Assembly (NCBI GenBank): GCA_942492935.1
Contig: OW818654.1
Span: 3,720,001 to 3,784,000, forward strand
Source: JANJUO01 sp942492935
GTDB lineage: Bacteria > Bacteroidota > Ignavibacteria > Kapaibacteriales > UBA2268
Direction: 5' to 3'
Length of the DNA stretch: 64,000 nt
A program made the translations under genes and the position numbers. Below, piece by piece: positions 1 to 9,194 of this stretch. The notes under the pieces were generated by a model, which saw only the letters and a program-made list of their open reading frames with translations, had not been told where the DNA came from and did no database searches. Every line of letters starts with the position of its first letter. Positions within the stretch are counted from its first letter, which is position 1.

Positions 1-2361
1 TTTCTTTAATTCATTTAAAGTTAAGCCGTTCTTTTTTGCAATTGAACTTAAAGTATCACCTGATTTGACAGTATATGTTTTATTGGATTTCTTTTTTGTT
101 TGACTATTTGTGTTTTCAGATTTCTTTGATGAAACAGGTTCTTTTATATCATCGCTAACTTTAAGACGAGTATTAGCAAAAACTGTATTACCTTTTATTT
201 CATCTTTGTTCCACTCTTTTAGTTCTTCTATTGTTATATCATATTTTGTAGCGATATCTGAAAGAGTTTCTCCTTGTGCCACTTTATGAATTGATTTTTT
301 TGCTGAATTTGCTAATTCAGATTTATTGGTTGGTTTAGTATCTATCGAATTGTCAATAACTCTGATTTTAAGATTTTGTCCTTTTTTTAATTTATCTTTC
401 TTAAGGTTGTTTAATTCTTTAATATTGGCAGTACTTACTTTATATTTTTCAGCAATTTTTATTAAAGATTCTCCAGATTTTACTTTATGAGTAATTATTT
501 TTTCTTTTCTTGTTCTACCATTGGTTTCTGTAATTTCATCTGAAATATCATCGACTGGTTTCTTTGCTATAATAAGCTCTTGCCCTACGTATATTTTTTC
601 ATCATCATATCCAAAACCATTATATTTTCTGATTAATGCTACGTCAATTCCATAATGTTTTGCAATAACAAATAAATTTTCCCCTGGCTGAACTTTATGG
701 GTTATATTGCGAACATCTATACTTTTTTCACTTCTACTACTTGATAATGAAATAGGATTGTCCTTAGTATCAGCTACCTCTGGAATATTATTTAAATTAA
801 TGTTCAAACTGGCAAATTCATCTGGAGTAAGTGGAATTTTTATAGTTTGCTCCTCTTCAATTTTTGAATTACCATTATAAAGTTTATTTAAAACAATAAT
901 TTCATCTTTAGGAACTTTGTACATCTTAGCAATCGAAGCAATATTTTCTTTTCTTCTAACAGTATGATTAATAAAAGGTTGTTTTTCTTCAGGAGTGAGA
1001 GATGCAAATAACCCTCCAAATCTTATTATAGAACCCTTTGGAATTTTAATATAATAAGGTATTCTATCAGGTGGAGTTGTAGATTTAATCAACTCAGGAT
1101 TTAAATCCTTAAAATCTTGCAAACTTATTCCTGCTGCTTTAGCTAAAGCAGTTAAACTTACTGGTTCATTCAATTCAAAAATATCATATTCATACTCTGG
1201 CATAAAATTCAAAGAATCACTTTTGAAATTATGTGCTTCAAGATTTTGCAAAATCTTTACAATTGCGATAAAATTAGGAACGTACTGCCTTGTTTCTCTT
1301 GGCAAGTGCGGTCGAAAATCCCAATAATCTGGTTTTTCTTTTTTTACTTTCTTCATAGATCTGGCTACACCACCTGCACCTCTATTGTACGCTGCCAAAG
1401 CAATTTGCCAATCACCAAATTCTTTATATAAATCTTTCAAATGTCTCATTGCAGCTCTAGTTGCTTTTTCTGGGTCTCTACGTTCATCTAACCAATATGA
1501 TGGCTTTGTATTTAATTGGTAAAGTTCACCGGTTGAACGCATAAACTGCCACAGTCCAACAGCACCTGCACTTGAAACAGCATCTGGTCTTAATCCACTT
1601 TCAAACATTGATAAATAAATTATTTCTTTTGGCATTCCTTCACTTTCAGCAATTCTCAACATCATTGGAAACCAACGAGTAGAACGTTCTAACCACCTTG
1701 TAAGAAATTTTCTGCCGAATCGTTCAGTATAGAATTCAATATTTTTATTCACATCTGGATGTTCAGTTAAAGGTACAGAAATTGAATCTGGCGGTAGAAT
1801 TATTTTATTTCCGTAAGATTTAGCTGGAGTTACAATAGTTGAACTTTTTGGTGTAATAATTTCACCAGCAACAGCCGGAGATTTCAAGGATTCTATCTCT
1901 TTGTACATTATTTGTTTAATAATCATCAAAGGAGAGTCTGGGTCGAGATAATCAGTATTTTTTATGTATAATTCATAATCTTCGAGAATTGACTGAGCTA
2001 ATTCAGTAAATTCAATATTTTCATCAACTCCAGGATAGCTTGCAAGAACATTCATTTTGTCTAATGCCTGTTCGAAATATCTTGCAGCACCAACAGTATC
2101 TCTTTTTTGAATTAATATTAAACCTTGAAAATACTTTTGGCGAGACTCCTCCAGAATACTTTGAAATTCAGCTTCAAATGAGTATTTTTTATTTCCTTCA
2201 TCAAGGACAGAATATTCATCAGGATATACCCGTGATTTTTTCTTCTTTTGTTTAGCGGTTTGAGCATCAAGAGAAACAGGAACTAATACACCAATTAATA
2301 TTAAGATTATAATAAGATAATTCAAAGTTTTCATAGCATTTTTAAGGTTGATAATTTTCAT
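1..2361 (-). CDS. mltD: MltD-type membrane-bound lytic murein transglycosylase with LysM repeats (3' end cut by window)
   Basis: Translated from the minus strand; the reading frame runs off the window start, so the C-terminus is missing. A signal peptide (MKTLNYLIIILILIGV...) is followed by a helical region, then an SLT domain. The catalytic glutamate is seen in FESGLRPDA at about residue 245-254, followed by GAVGLWQFM and AAYNRGAGG, which are family hallmarks. Four full LysM repeats follow (NHTVRRKENI, THKVQPGENL, THKVKSGESL, IHKVAQGETL), with a LysM-like segment before them and a partial fifth (YTVKSGDTLS) at the edge. The family cleaves peptidoglycan glycan strands to 1,6-anhydro ends; LysM binds the glycan. 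Two in-frame ATGs exist (2361 and 2334). The second starts directly at the signal peptide and is equally possible. Neither has a clear ribosome-binding site. Confidence 0.93.
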   Translation of the reverse strand, partial: MKIINLKNAMKTLNYLIIILILIGVLVPVSLDAQTAKQKKKKSRVYPDEYSVLDEGNKKYSFEAEFQSILEESRQKYFQGLILIQKRDTVGAARYFEQALDKMNVLASYPGVDENIEFTELAQSILEDYELYIKNTDYLDPDSPLMIIKQIMYKEIESLKSPAVAGEIITPKSSTIVTPAKSYGNKIILPPDSISVPLTEHPDVNKNIEFYTERFGRKFLTRWLERSTRWFPMMLRIAESEGMPKEIIYLSMFESGLRPDAVSSAGAVGLWQFMRSTGELYQLNTKPSYWLDERRDPEKATRAAMRHLKDLYKEFGDWQIALAAYNRGAGGVARSMKKVKKEKPDYWDFRPHLPRETRQYVPNFIAIVKILQNLEAHNFKSDSLNFMPEYEYDIFELNEPVSLTALAKAAGISLQDFKDLNPELIKSTTPPDRIPYYIKIPKGSIIRFGGLFASLTPEEKQPFINHTVRRKENIASIAKMYKVPKDEIIVLNKLYNGNSKIEEEQTIKIPLTPDEFASLNINLNNIPEVADTKDNPISLSSSRSEKSIDVRNITHKVQPGENLFVIAKHYGIDVALIRKYNGFGYDDEKIYVGQELIIAKKPVDDISDEITETNGRTRKEKIITHKVKSGESLIKIAEKYKVSTANIKELNNLKKDKLKKGQNLKIRVIDNSIDTKPTNKSELANSAKKSIHKVAQGETLSDIATKYDITIEELKEWNKDEIKGNTVFANTRLKVSDDIKEPVSSKKSENTNSQTKKKSNKTYTVKSGDTLSSIAKKNGLTLNELKK

Positions 2362-2635
2362 TATAACCACTTTTATAAATTTTACAAAAAAAACAAATTC
2401 AATATAATGCTTTAATTTTATAAATACAAGAAAAAATAACATTTTTTTGATTTTTTTGCCATTTTAAAATAGTATAAGCGAATTATAAAAATGCAATATT
2501 TTAGGAAAATACAGTAGATGTCCTACATCTTAAAGTGGCTGACTTCTGAATAATTTAGATTCCGCATAAAGGACGGAATAACACTTTGCATATTATGTCA
2601 TTCTGAACTTGTTTCAGAATCTATGCACGATTCAT

Positions 2636-2862
2636 GTCATTTTGAAGTGCGGAACAAATATATTTAAAAAATATGCAAAATGACACTATTATAAAAAAAT
2701 TGTAGTCATTGGTAGATTGTTTCAGACCCTTCAATGTAGCATTAATTCAAATCCCCCTTTCCCCCTTTATTAAAGGGGGATTAAGGAGGATTTCTTTCAT
2801 CCGAAGTTAATTGGAACTGCCTCAAAAGTCTTAATACTTATGCAAGGAAAAAAGATGTCATT
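2636..2862. repeat. 227-bp dispersed repeat, copy A
   Basis: It aligns end to end, by eye at more than 90% identity, with 25342-25568. The shared block includes an inverted repeat of C5/G5 tracts around CCCCCTTTATTAAAGGGGG and the words GAAGTGCGGAACAAATATA and AATTGGAACTGCCTC. No open reading frame is visible. It could be a miniature mobile element or a large intergenic repeat. Confidence 0.8.
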
Positions 2863-2869
2863 GGTAACA

Positions 2870-2902
2870 AGATGTGAGACACTTTTAAAGTATCTCACAT
2901 CT
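2870..2902. repeat. 33-bp palindrome (AGATGT...ACATCT family)
   Basis: Near-perfect inverted repeat: left arm AGATGTGAGACACTTT, right arm AAAGTATCTCACATCT, one central base. It has the same length and end bases as 2919-2951, 23204-23236 and 25616-25648. Confidence 0.8.
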
Positions 2903-2918
2903 TACCATTTTTCGTCTT

Positions 2919-2951
2919 AGATGGACTCCACCTCAAAGGTGGCGTCCATCT
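2919..2951. repeat. 33-bp palindrome (AGATGG...CCATCT variant)
   Basis: Inverted repeat with arms AGATGGACTCCACCT and AGGTGGCGTCCATCT, one mismatch and a short centre. It has the same overall length as its neighbour at 2870 but a different arm sequence, so length and ends are conserved while the inner sequence co-varies. Confidence 0.75.
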
Positions 2952-3029
2952 ATATTAGAAAAGACATCCCCAGTAATCAAGCATTGGTAAGTTTTTATTT
3001 AGATTCCGACACCTCGTTCCTTACAATAA

Positions 3030-4130
3030 TTACTTCTTAATATTTATCGAATTTTCTTGTAATTTGATTTGCATATTCTCAAATTGTGAAACGTGATAAA
3101 ATGAAACGATGGTTAATGTAATATATACTACAATTATTGCAATAACCATACTTTTTCCCATTTTTAAGTAATCTTTAAATAATACTCCAATGAAAGTAAT
3201 TAAAAATAATAGACTATAATTCAAATTGAAATAGCTTTGATAATTATTGATTAGAATTAAATTGAATAGTGGCATTACTGCAGCTAATATGGAAATAGCT
3301 ATCATTTTGTAAAATGTAATTCCTAATCTTCTATAATTATTGAATGCAAGAACAAATATAATTATTATTGCTGATAAATAATATAAATTTGATTCAATAT
3401 TATTTAAAATTAAAGAAATATCAATTTGTTTTTTAACAAAGTTGTCGAATTGTGAAATTATCAGATTATAATCTATTAAAACATATACCAGTAGTAAAGA
3501 TGAAACAATTCCAAAGAATATTGCAGATGATTTTCTGTTTGTTAAATAAAGCAATACGATAAAAATTGGAAAAAATAATACTAATGGATAATAAGATAAT
3601 ATTGATAATAAATACAAAATAGATGCAGTTATAAGAATTAAATAAGATGCTTTTTTATTCAAAATGGCAGAACCTAACCAAATTGATGTTGAGAAAAATG
3701 TAAATGCGATTAAATCATTTGAAATAAATTTACTCATAAAAATATGAGAAGATTGAATTGAAAACAAAATCAATGATAATATTGCACTTCTTTTATCGAA
3801 GACATTTTCAATAAGAAATTTGAAATAAACCATTAGCGACAATATACCAATAAATGCAAAAGTAATTCTTGTGGCTGATTCAACACCAATTTTCGCTAAT
3901 ATACCGATAATAATTGAAGGAAACGGAGAGTGCATATAAAATGATAATATATCAGATTGTGTGCCTTCTAACAGTGATTTACCAATAAAAATACTGAAAT
4001 ATTCGGCAGGAGTTATTCCGCTATACCAAACACTAAATCGAAGATATAATACAATCAAGGTAACCAATAATAAAAAAAAAGAAACTTTTTTTAATATTGG
4101 GTCATTGAATAAATTTTTCACGTTAACCAC
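3030..4130 (-). CDS. Polytopic inner-membrane protein, possibly GT-C/PMT-type glycosyltransferase
   Basis: About ten hydrophobic segments over 366 residues, with an early extracytoplasmic loop (WYSGITPAEYFSIF, then HSPFPSIIIG) resembling the layout of ArnT/PMT-like GT-C enzymes. I do not see the usual acidic catalytic pair in loop 1, so the enzyme call is weak. A longer frame opens at an ATG at 4268 but overlaps the upstream gene by 119 bases and lacks a plausible N-terminus. I prefer a GTG at 4130 (or 4121), giving VNVKNLFNDP just before the first membrane segment and lying 19 bases after the upstream stop. It probably forms an operon with the gene at 4150-4908. Confidence 0.6.
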   Translation of the reverse strand: MVNVKNLFNDPILKKVSFFLLLVTLIVLYLRFSVWYSGITPAEYFSIFIGKSLLEGTQSDILSFYMHSPFPSIIIGILAKIGVESATRITFAFIGILSLMVYFKFLIENVFDKRSAILSLILFSIQSSHIFMSKFISNDLIAFTFFSTSIWLGSAILNKKASYLILITASILYLLSILSYYPLVLFFPIFIVLLYLTNRKSSAIFFGIVSSLLLVYVLIDYNLIISQFDNFVKKQIDISLILNNIESNLYYLSAIIIIFVLAFNNYRRLGITFYKMIAISILAAVMPLFNLILINNYQSYFNLNYSLLFLITFIGVLFKDYLKMGKSMVIAIIVVYITLTIVSFYHVSQFENMQIKLQENSINIKK

Positions 4131-4149
4131 TAAACAAATATTTATAAAA

Positions 4150-4908
4150 TTAAAATCCGAATGAGAATGATAGTTTGTAGAATTCTCTAAGAATTCTATC
4201 ATCAGCAACAATATTATCTGCAAAATAGTCCTTAAAATCCATACCCGTAGCAAACCACATTGAAGCATTTCTTATTTGAAATTTGAATGAAGGTCCAATC
4301 CAGAAGTAAGTTGTATAATTTCTGCTTGTTGAGTCAGTTTTTTCAGTTGTAATTAAATGGTCAAGAAATAAACCCATCGAAAAGCTTCTAAATATTGGAT
4401 ATTCACTTATCAAATTATATTCAAACATATCACTTGTATTTGTTCCATGGTTTCTATAAGATTTCCAATAAACTGTATTTACATTCATTAATAAATCACC
4501 TGTTTTATAACTCAATGCAAGTGAGGGAACTATATTATCAGCAAAAAGAGGTCTGTTTGCATTTGATTGATAGAGTCCATTTCCTACTCCAATTGATGGA
4601 TTAATTGTTAATGAATTATCTAACAATGAAAAAGCAACACCTACTCCAATTTCAGTCATCAAATCAGCACCAATGTATTTTGGATTTCCTGTTAATGGCG
4701 ATGTCCATAGAATACCATAAAATGTAAATGATGTAGTTTTATTTATTTCTAAGCTACCATATAGAGAGGGATAAAAACCAAAAACAGGGTCTTGGGAAAC
4801 GCTAAATGTCAAATTATCATTATAGTTTTCTTCAGAAAAAATTATATTAACCTGCAAAACTAAAAATAATATTAAAGTGAAAATTTTATAAAAAAGTTTC
4901 ATAATCAT
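4150..4908 (-). CDS. Exported protein, probable outer-membrane beta-barrel
   Basis: 252 residues with a clear signal peptide (MIMKLFYKIFTLILFLVLQV..., cleavage after about residue 25). The mature part is made of alternating aromatic/polar strands (FSVSQDPVFGFYPSLYGSLE, TSFTFYGILW, DLLMNVNTVYW, FYKLSFSFGF). The chain ends in F-G-F, and a terminal aromatic residue is typical of outer-membrane barrels. I do not recognise a specific family with confidence; a DUF6733-like exported family is possible. It is followed closely by the membrane protein at 3030-4130. Function unknown. Confidence 0.7.
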   Translation of the reverse strand: MIMKLFYKIFTLILFLVLQVNIIFSEENYNDNLTFSVSQDPVFGFYPSLYGSLEINKTTSFTFYGILWTSPLTGNPKYIGADLMTEIGVGVAFSLLDNSLTINPSIGVGNGLYQSNANRPLFADNIVPSLALSYKTGDLLMNVNTVYWKSYRNHGTNTSDMFEYNLISEYPIFRSFSMGLFLDHLITTEKTDSTSRNYTTYFWIGPSFKFQIRNASMWFATGMDFKDYFADNIVADDRILREFYKLSFSFGF

Positions 4909-5115
4909 TATTCCTCAAATAATTTAAAATAATTTAATTCAAAAAAATGCAATTTATTCATTTTTTTTACAATGAAAAAATTATTTAATGAAAAGATATC
5001 TATCTGCTAAATATATTTACTTACTTTGTAATTTTATTTAATTAAGAAATAGGAATTAAACAGAATTCACATCTTATGTAATTAAGTTACTCATTGTAAT
5101 CAAGGTTCTTAAAAT

Positions 5116-5252
5116 CTTAGTAGAAAAAATATATAGTCATTTTGAAACCTTATTGACATTATTTTTTAATATTATGTGAATAATTTATTTTTATTATCAT
5201 TAAAAATATTTTTTAAATTATTTTTTTGTTTAATAAAAATTTTGTAATTTTG
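5116..5252 (+). promoter_or_regulatory. Bacteroidota-type promoter region, copy 1 of a duplicated block
   Basis: TTTG at 5225-5228, a 16-base spacer and TAATTTTG at 5245-5252 match the -33/-7 elements of Bacteroidota promoters. The block from CTTAGTAGAAA through AACCTTATTGACAT to TAATTTTGAAATG is homologous to 48831-48943, upstream of the second surface-protein module. If this is the promoter, the untranslated leader of the gene at 5868 is about 600 bases long. Confidence 0.55.
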
Positions 5253-5352
5253 AAATGAGATAACATCAATATAGAATAAATATTTGTTTCTATAAAAATT
5301 TTAATTAATAATGTAACGCTTAATACTGAAAATAATAAGGATAAATAGATTT

Positions 5353-5367
5353 ATGATTGCGAGATAA
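5353..5367 (+). other. Mini-ORF M-I-A-R-stop with Shine-Dalgarno-like AAGGA
   Basis: AAGGATAAATAGATTT precedes ATG ATT GCG AGA TAA. The same arrangement (AAGGAGAAATAAATAT then ATG ATT GTG TAA) occurs at 49114-49125 in the second module. That conservation in otherwise diverged DNA is why I list it; it may be a minimal leader ORF or a translation landing site. Confidence 0.4.
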
Positions 5368-5558
5368 AAACCTTGATAGGTGGAGTGGTTCCAAAATATC
5401 AATTCAGTTTGATATAAAATTTATAGTTTACAAGAAAAATGTTATTTGAAAAATATATTTTAAAAAAAATAAAAAATATTTGAAATAATTTTTTTATTTC
5501 AATAAACTTTTTTATTTTTGTTTTATGGGAAAGTGAGGTAGAAAAAAAATATTTTAAG

Positions 5559-5629
<71 letters not shown>

Positions 5630-5710
5630 ATGTAAAAATTGAGAGATTGAAATTTGAATATTATTGAATATAGGAGGATAATTTATGCGTGTATGAAAAG
5701 CAAAATAAAA

Positions 5711-5820
5711 GGTCAGGTAGTTTTACTTGGAGAGTCAAACTATTTTTCCTGACCCATGCTACCTTTTTAAAAGGGACTAACAATTCCCTCTAATGTCAGC
5801 GTTTGTTTGACGGAAGGGAT
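5711..5820 (+). ncRNA. Structured 5' leader with alternative hairpins
   Basis: GGTCAGG (5711-5717) pairs with CCTGACC (5748-5754), enclosing TAGTTT/AAACTA. TTCCCT (5784-5789) can pair either with the preceding AAGGGA (5771-5776) or the following AAGGGA (5814-5819), the latter enclosing GTCA/TGAC. The two pairings exclude each other, as in switches and attenuators. A 19-codon ORF (5693-5752) overlaps the first hairpin. The structure lies 48 bases before the start codon at 5868. I do not recognise a known riboswitch class. Confidence 0.5.
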
Positions 5821-5867
5821 GTCTTTATATTTTAATTAACAATTTATTTAATTAAATTTAAAATAAA

Positions 5868-7469
5868 ATGAAAAAAATAATTTTATTAATAATTATCCCA
5901 ATATTATTTGGGTATTCATATTCTTATGCTGATTGGTGCGCTCAATATATAGTTGTTACAAGTACTTTAAAACCAAACTGTTGTTTGGAGTTAACAATTA
6001 CAAACACTTTGGACTATGATGCATGTGATGGTTTTGATATAGGTATATATGAAACTGATGATTATGGTAATATGACTGAGACCCTTGGAACATACACCGT
6101 ACCTTTTCAGCAAACAATTACTGTTGAAATATGCTCAAAAGCTGGTGATAATACAATTGGATGGAAGCTTTATATGCCAAATGACCCAACAACCCACTTA
6201 CCATCATATTCTGGTGTTGTCGATATATCATCGTGTTGTCATTGCCCTGAAACAAAGAATAGTTGGTTATCATTTACTTCTGAATACAATGGACCTGATT
6301 GCGGTCCAAATCAATGCAAAATTACACCTGTAGTAACGATTCCTCCTGATATTACCTGTTATAAGTACTATGCAGGGGTAGAGGTAAATATTGAAGGAGA
6401 TTACAATCCAACTACTTCGATAAGTACTCCTTTGCCAAGTTATTGTGTCGATAAAGGTGTTTCTTTGGATTATGTAGTTACTCTTTTAAAAAATCCAAAT
6501 GATGACCCTAATGAATCGAATTGTATCCTTGAAGCTGTATCGCCTCCTTGCGACAAACCTGAAGCAGTCCCTTGTACTCCAGACTGCGAAGAAACTCCAT
6601 TTCCTGATGGAAACAGAAAAACACATCATTTTGAATTAACTACTTGCCCTGGTTGCTTTATTGATGTAACTTATACTTGGCGGATAGCATGCCCAGAACA
6701 ATATCAGGACATACAAATTTTAGAAATTGAATTTCCAGCAGGCAGCCCTTGTGCAAACTGTTTTATTGAAGATATTTATGCGACTGCATTAGCAGGGATA
6801 ATTGGTCTAAGTAATCAGACTATTGGATTTGCACCATTAAGCAATCCAGATTGTTCTACTCAATGGAGGGTTGCTAATGCAGGATGCTGGGGCAAAGAGC
6901 ATTTGTATTACCAAGTAGGTTCATCTGGGGTAACAAGAGAAGTAGTTAGATGGCATCCTTGTGAATGTATAGGATGTAACTGTTGCTATCAACAATTGCA
7001 AGTATGTAGAACTGGACCATCACAAGTAACAATAACTCCTATTGGACCACCAACTATACAGGGTACTTGCACAGGGTTTGTTGTTGGTGATAATCATCAG
7101 CAGTTTTATTGTATTCCTGCTTGTGAATGGGCTGGGCAAGTTAATGGAGTATATGATATTCCAATTGTAGATGGAATAGGAACACACGGTAAAATTTCGA
7201 CTGAAACAGATATTTTAGAACATAGAATAATTACTAAATTTTCAAATGATAAATTAGACATTGAATTACATACAAAATCTGCTAAATCAGCAATTTTGAA
7301 TCTTTATGATATCAATGGTAATTTAGTAGCTACAGATGACTATCCTGTTTTGACTGGCTTGAATATTTTCCATTTTAATACAAAAAGTTTTAATAGTGGT
7401 ACATACTTATTTACATTAGTGGTTGATGGGAAAAAATTGTTTAATGATAAATTTGTTATTGTTAGATAA
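5868..7469 (+). CDS. Cysteine-rich secreted protein with T9SS type A C-terminal sorting domain
   Basis: 533 residues. Signal peptide MKKIILLIIIPILFGYSYSYA. The mature region is unusually rich in cysteine for this proteome, with clusters such as KPNCCLEL, SSCCHCPE and CIGCNCCYQQ, which suggests disulfides or metal binding. The last ~75 residues form a T9SS sorting domain (AILNLYDINGNLVATD, FNSGTYLFTLVVDGKKL, FNDKFVIVR). I do not recognise the N-terminal family. It follows a long leader with a microsatellite and folded RNA, so expression may be phase-variable or RNA-controlled. The frame is closed by a hairpin terminator at 7490-7519. It resembles the product of 49366-50307 in architecture (short, cysteine-rich, T9SS tail), though not clearly in sequence. 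Confidence 0.85.
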   Translation: MKKIILLIIIPILFGYSYSYADWCAQYIVVTSTLKPNCCLELTITNTLDYDACDGFDIGIYETDDYGNMTETLGTYTVPFQQTITVEICSKAGDNTIGWKLYMPNDPTTHLPSYSGVVDISSCCHCPETKNSWLSFTSEYNGPDCGPNQCKITPVVTIPPDITCYKYYAGVEVNIEGDYNPTTSISTPLPSYCVDKGVSLDYVVTLLKNPNDDPNESNCILEAVSPPCDKPEAVPCTPDCEETPFPDGNRKTHHFELTTCPGCFIDVTYTWRIACPEQYQDIQILEIEFPAGSPCANCFIEDIYATALAGIIGLSNQTIGFAPLSNPDCSTQWRVANAGCWGKEHLYYQVGSSGVTREVVRWHPCECIGCNCCYQQLQVCRTGPSQVTITPIGPPTIQGTCTGFVVGDNHQQFYCIPACEWAGQVNGVYDIPIVDGIGTHGKISTETDILEHRIITKFSNDKLDIELHTKSAKSAILNLYDINGNLVATDDYPVLTGLNIFHFNTKSFNSGTYLFTLVVDGKKLFNDKFVIVR

Positions 7470-7489
7470 TAAACATATTTAATTAATAA

Positions 7490-7519
7490 CCCCTTTTCTT
7501 AATGAGGAGGGGCTTTTTT
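7490..7519 (+). terminator. Rho-independent terminator after the gene at 5868
   Basis: CCCCT at 7490-7494 pairs with AGGGG at 7508-7512, followed by a T6 run. An ATG at 7502 falls inside this hairpin, which argues against using it as the start of the next gene. Confidence 0.6.
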
Positions 7520-7528
7520 AAGGTTGTG

Positions 7529-8980
7529 ATGAAAAAATTTAATATATTTTTTATAATATGGCTAATTATTTTTTTTAGTAGCATTGAAATTGCCCAGAGT
7601 AAAAAAATGACTTGGAGATTAATTTTAAAAAGACTAAATACATTTGTTATGAAAGTTGATGTTCTTGATTCATTAGATGCAATGGCGCTATTAGATTTTG
7701 AAGGATTTTGTGAAGTTTATAACTCTACAGATGGCGGTAGATATTGGAATGAGGTTTATTCTGAAGATTGGAATCATGGCGACCCACCTGAACATTATCC
7801 ACGACCCCAACAAGCTTATGATTTAAGCCATCCGTCTAAGAATTATGTATATATTCAATTTGATTTGGGTCAGATACGAAGAAGTAAGGATAATGGCAAG
7901 ACTTATGATACTATAATTGTTGCACCAATACCTAATCCCAAAAAAGAAGTAATTAGTGGTTTTGAAATGTATGATTCCTTAGTTGGTGCTTGTGGGCTTT
8001 TAAGATATATGCCCGATGGTTCACCTTATGCTTTTACAGATGTGATATTATTTACTGAAGACGGTTGGGATACATGGCAAACAATTAAACTTGATAGTAT
8101 ATTGGGTTTCCCTATTGGCATTAATGGGGGATATGGTAATAATTCTATTAAATTCTTTTCTAAAGAACATTGGGGTTTTATAAATGGACGTACAGATACT
8201 GATTCTTACTTTATTTTCACAAAAGATAAAGGTAAAACCTGGCAAACAAGTAATGAGTTAATAAGTCATAAGCAAAATGATAAAATATCATTATATTTAT
8301 CTTCAATATTTTTTTTAGATGAAAAATTGGGTTGGATAGCTGCAAGTGAAAGAATCAATATAGGTGATCAAAGAGCAGATATAATATTCAAAACTACAGA
8401 TGGTGGTGAAACATGGGAATTAAATTATTTGAATGATAAACCTCCTGTAATGGGACTACAAGATATAGAATTTAAAGATGAAATGAATGGTATTGCGGTC
8501 GGTGCTTGGGGTAAAATACTAAGAACCAATGATGGTGGAATAACTTGGGTACAAGAATATGCAGAAAATCATGAAATTAATATGGCAGGTAACCCAGTAA
8601 TGCATGTAAATTATTTTGGTACAAAACCGATAATTAGCACTCGTGGTGGTGGTTTCCTATTTTGGCAAGAACGTGAAGATGAAGGCTATATAGACAATAA
8701 TGATAATGCTTATACAAAAGTTTACCCAAATCCCGCAAAAACAAATGTTTCTATAGATTTTATTGTAGAGCCAGAGAATTTACCGAATGTAACCTTAGAA
8801 CTTTACAATCTTACTGGAATACTGCAATCAAAATTAGATTATAATGTTGATTACAATGATTCCAACGGACAAGGCACTCTAAATTGTAATATCGAGAATA
8901 TTCCAAATGGCTATTATATAATAGTAATTGACAATGGCAAACGCAAAGTAGCAAAACCGTTTATAGTGAATAAAGAGTAA
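7529..8980 (+). CDS. Secreted BNR/Ycf48-like repeat protein with T9SS sorting domain
   Basis: 483 residues from ATG 7529, which begins the signal peptide MKKFNIFFIIWLIIFFSS. An in-frame ATG at 7502 lies in the preceding terminator. The body has repeated sialidase/Ycf48-type motifs: NSTDGGRYW, SKDNGKTY, TKDKGKTWQT, KTTDGGETWE and RTNDGGITWV. This S/T-x-D-x-G-x-T-W pattern marks beta-propeller blades. The C-terminus is a T9SS type A domain (TKVYPNPAKTNVSIDF ... NGYYIIVIDNGKRKVAKPF). Ligand and function are unknown; such proteins are usually cell-surface or extracellular. It is co-directional with the gene at 5868 but separated by a terminator. Confidence 0.88.
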   Translation: MKKFNIFFIIWLIIFFSSIEIAQSKKMTWRLILKRLNTFVMKVDVLDSLDAMALLDFEGFCEVYNSTDGGRYWNEVYSEDWNHGDPPEHYPRPQQAYDLSHPSKNYVYIQFDLGQIRRSKDNGKTYDTIIVAPIPNPKKEVISGFEMYDSLVGACGLLRYMPDGSPYAFTDVILFTEDGWDTWQTIKLDSILGFPIGINGGYGNNSIKFFSKEHWGFINGRTDTDSYFIFTKDKGKTWQTSNELISHKQNDKISLYLSSIFFLDEKLGWIAASERINIGDQRADIIFKTTDGGETWELNYLNDKPPVMGLQDIEFKDEMNGIAVGAWGKILRTNDGGITWVQEYAENHEINMAGNPVMHVNYFGTKPIISTRGGGFLFWQEREDEGYIDNNDNAYTKVYPNPAKTNVSIDFIVEPENLPNVTLELYNLTGILQSKLDYNVDYNDSNGQGTLNCNIENIPNGYYIIVIDNGKRKVAKPFIVNKE

Positions 8981-9072
8981 ATTTGATTATGGATTATTAA
9001 TTATGGATTATAAAATAATTATTGTTTAATAAAAACCTTCCGAAGGTTCATTCAAACAAAAAAACAACAAAA

Positions 9073-9103
9073 GACTTCCCAAGTCTCGAAGACTTGGGAA
9101 GTC
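9073..9103. repeat. 31-bp perfect palindrome
   Basis: GACTTCCCAAGTC (9073-9085) and GACTTGGGAAGTC (9091-9103) are exact inverted repeats around TCGAA. It lies between convergent genes and is flanked by shorter fragments of the same flavour (CCTTCCGAAGG near 9040). It is likely a repetitive intergenic palindrome that could also act as a bidirectional terminator. Confidence 0.75.
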
Positions 9104-9138
9104 TAATACAAAATCCTTCAGAGGGTTCAATCAAACAT

Positions 9139-9171
9139 AAAAAAAACCTCTTGCAAATTTATCACAAGAGG
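9139..9171 (-). terminator. Terminator of the flagellar cluster after flgE
   Basis: CCTCTTG (9147-9153) and CAAGAGG (9165-9171) form a stem. On the minus strand it is followed by a run of at least eight T, 23 bases past the flgE stop. Confidence 0.8.
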
Positions 9172-9194
9172 TCAGAATTATTCTAATTTAATGC

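Larger units (their letters stand above)
2362..3029. other. Intergenic region rich in dispersed repeats
   Basis: No convincing gene. It holds a copy of a GTCATTCTGAAC...TTTCAGAATC element near 2597-2622, a 227-bp dispersed repeat (2636-2862) and two 33-bp palindromes (2870-2902 and 2919-2951). The first 150 bases downstream of the start of mltD are very AT-rich and could hold its promoter. Confidence 0.6.

Noticed and set aside
3030..4268. Start of the membrane protein at ATG 4268
   Set aside because: It would overlap the upstream exported-protein gene by 119 bases, and the extra N-terminal residues lack a coherent pattern.
5693..5752. Short ORF MKSKIKGQVVLLGESNYFS resembling the start of a Ras-like GTPase (KLVLLGES)
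   Set aside because: No Walker A lysine or following domain; the similarity covers about seven residues and is probably chance. Kept only as part of the leader.
7502..7528. Upstream ATG for the BNR/T9SS gene
   Set aside because: It lies inside the terminator hairpin of the preceding gene and adds charged residues before a perfect signal peptide that starts at 7529.
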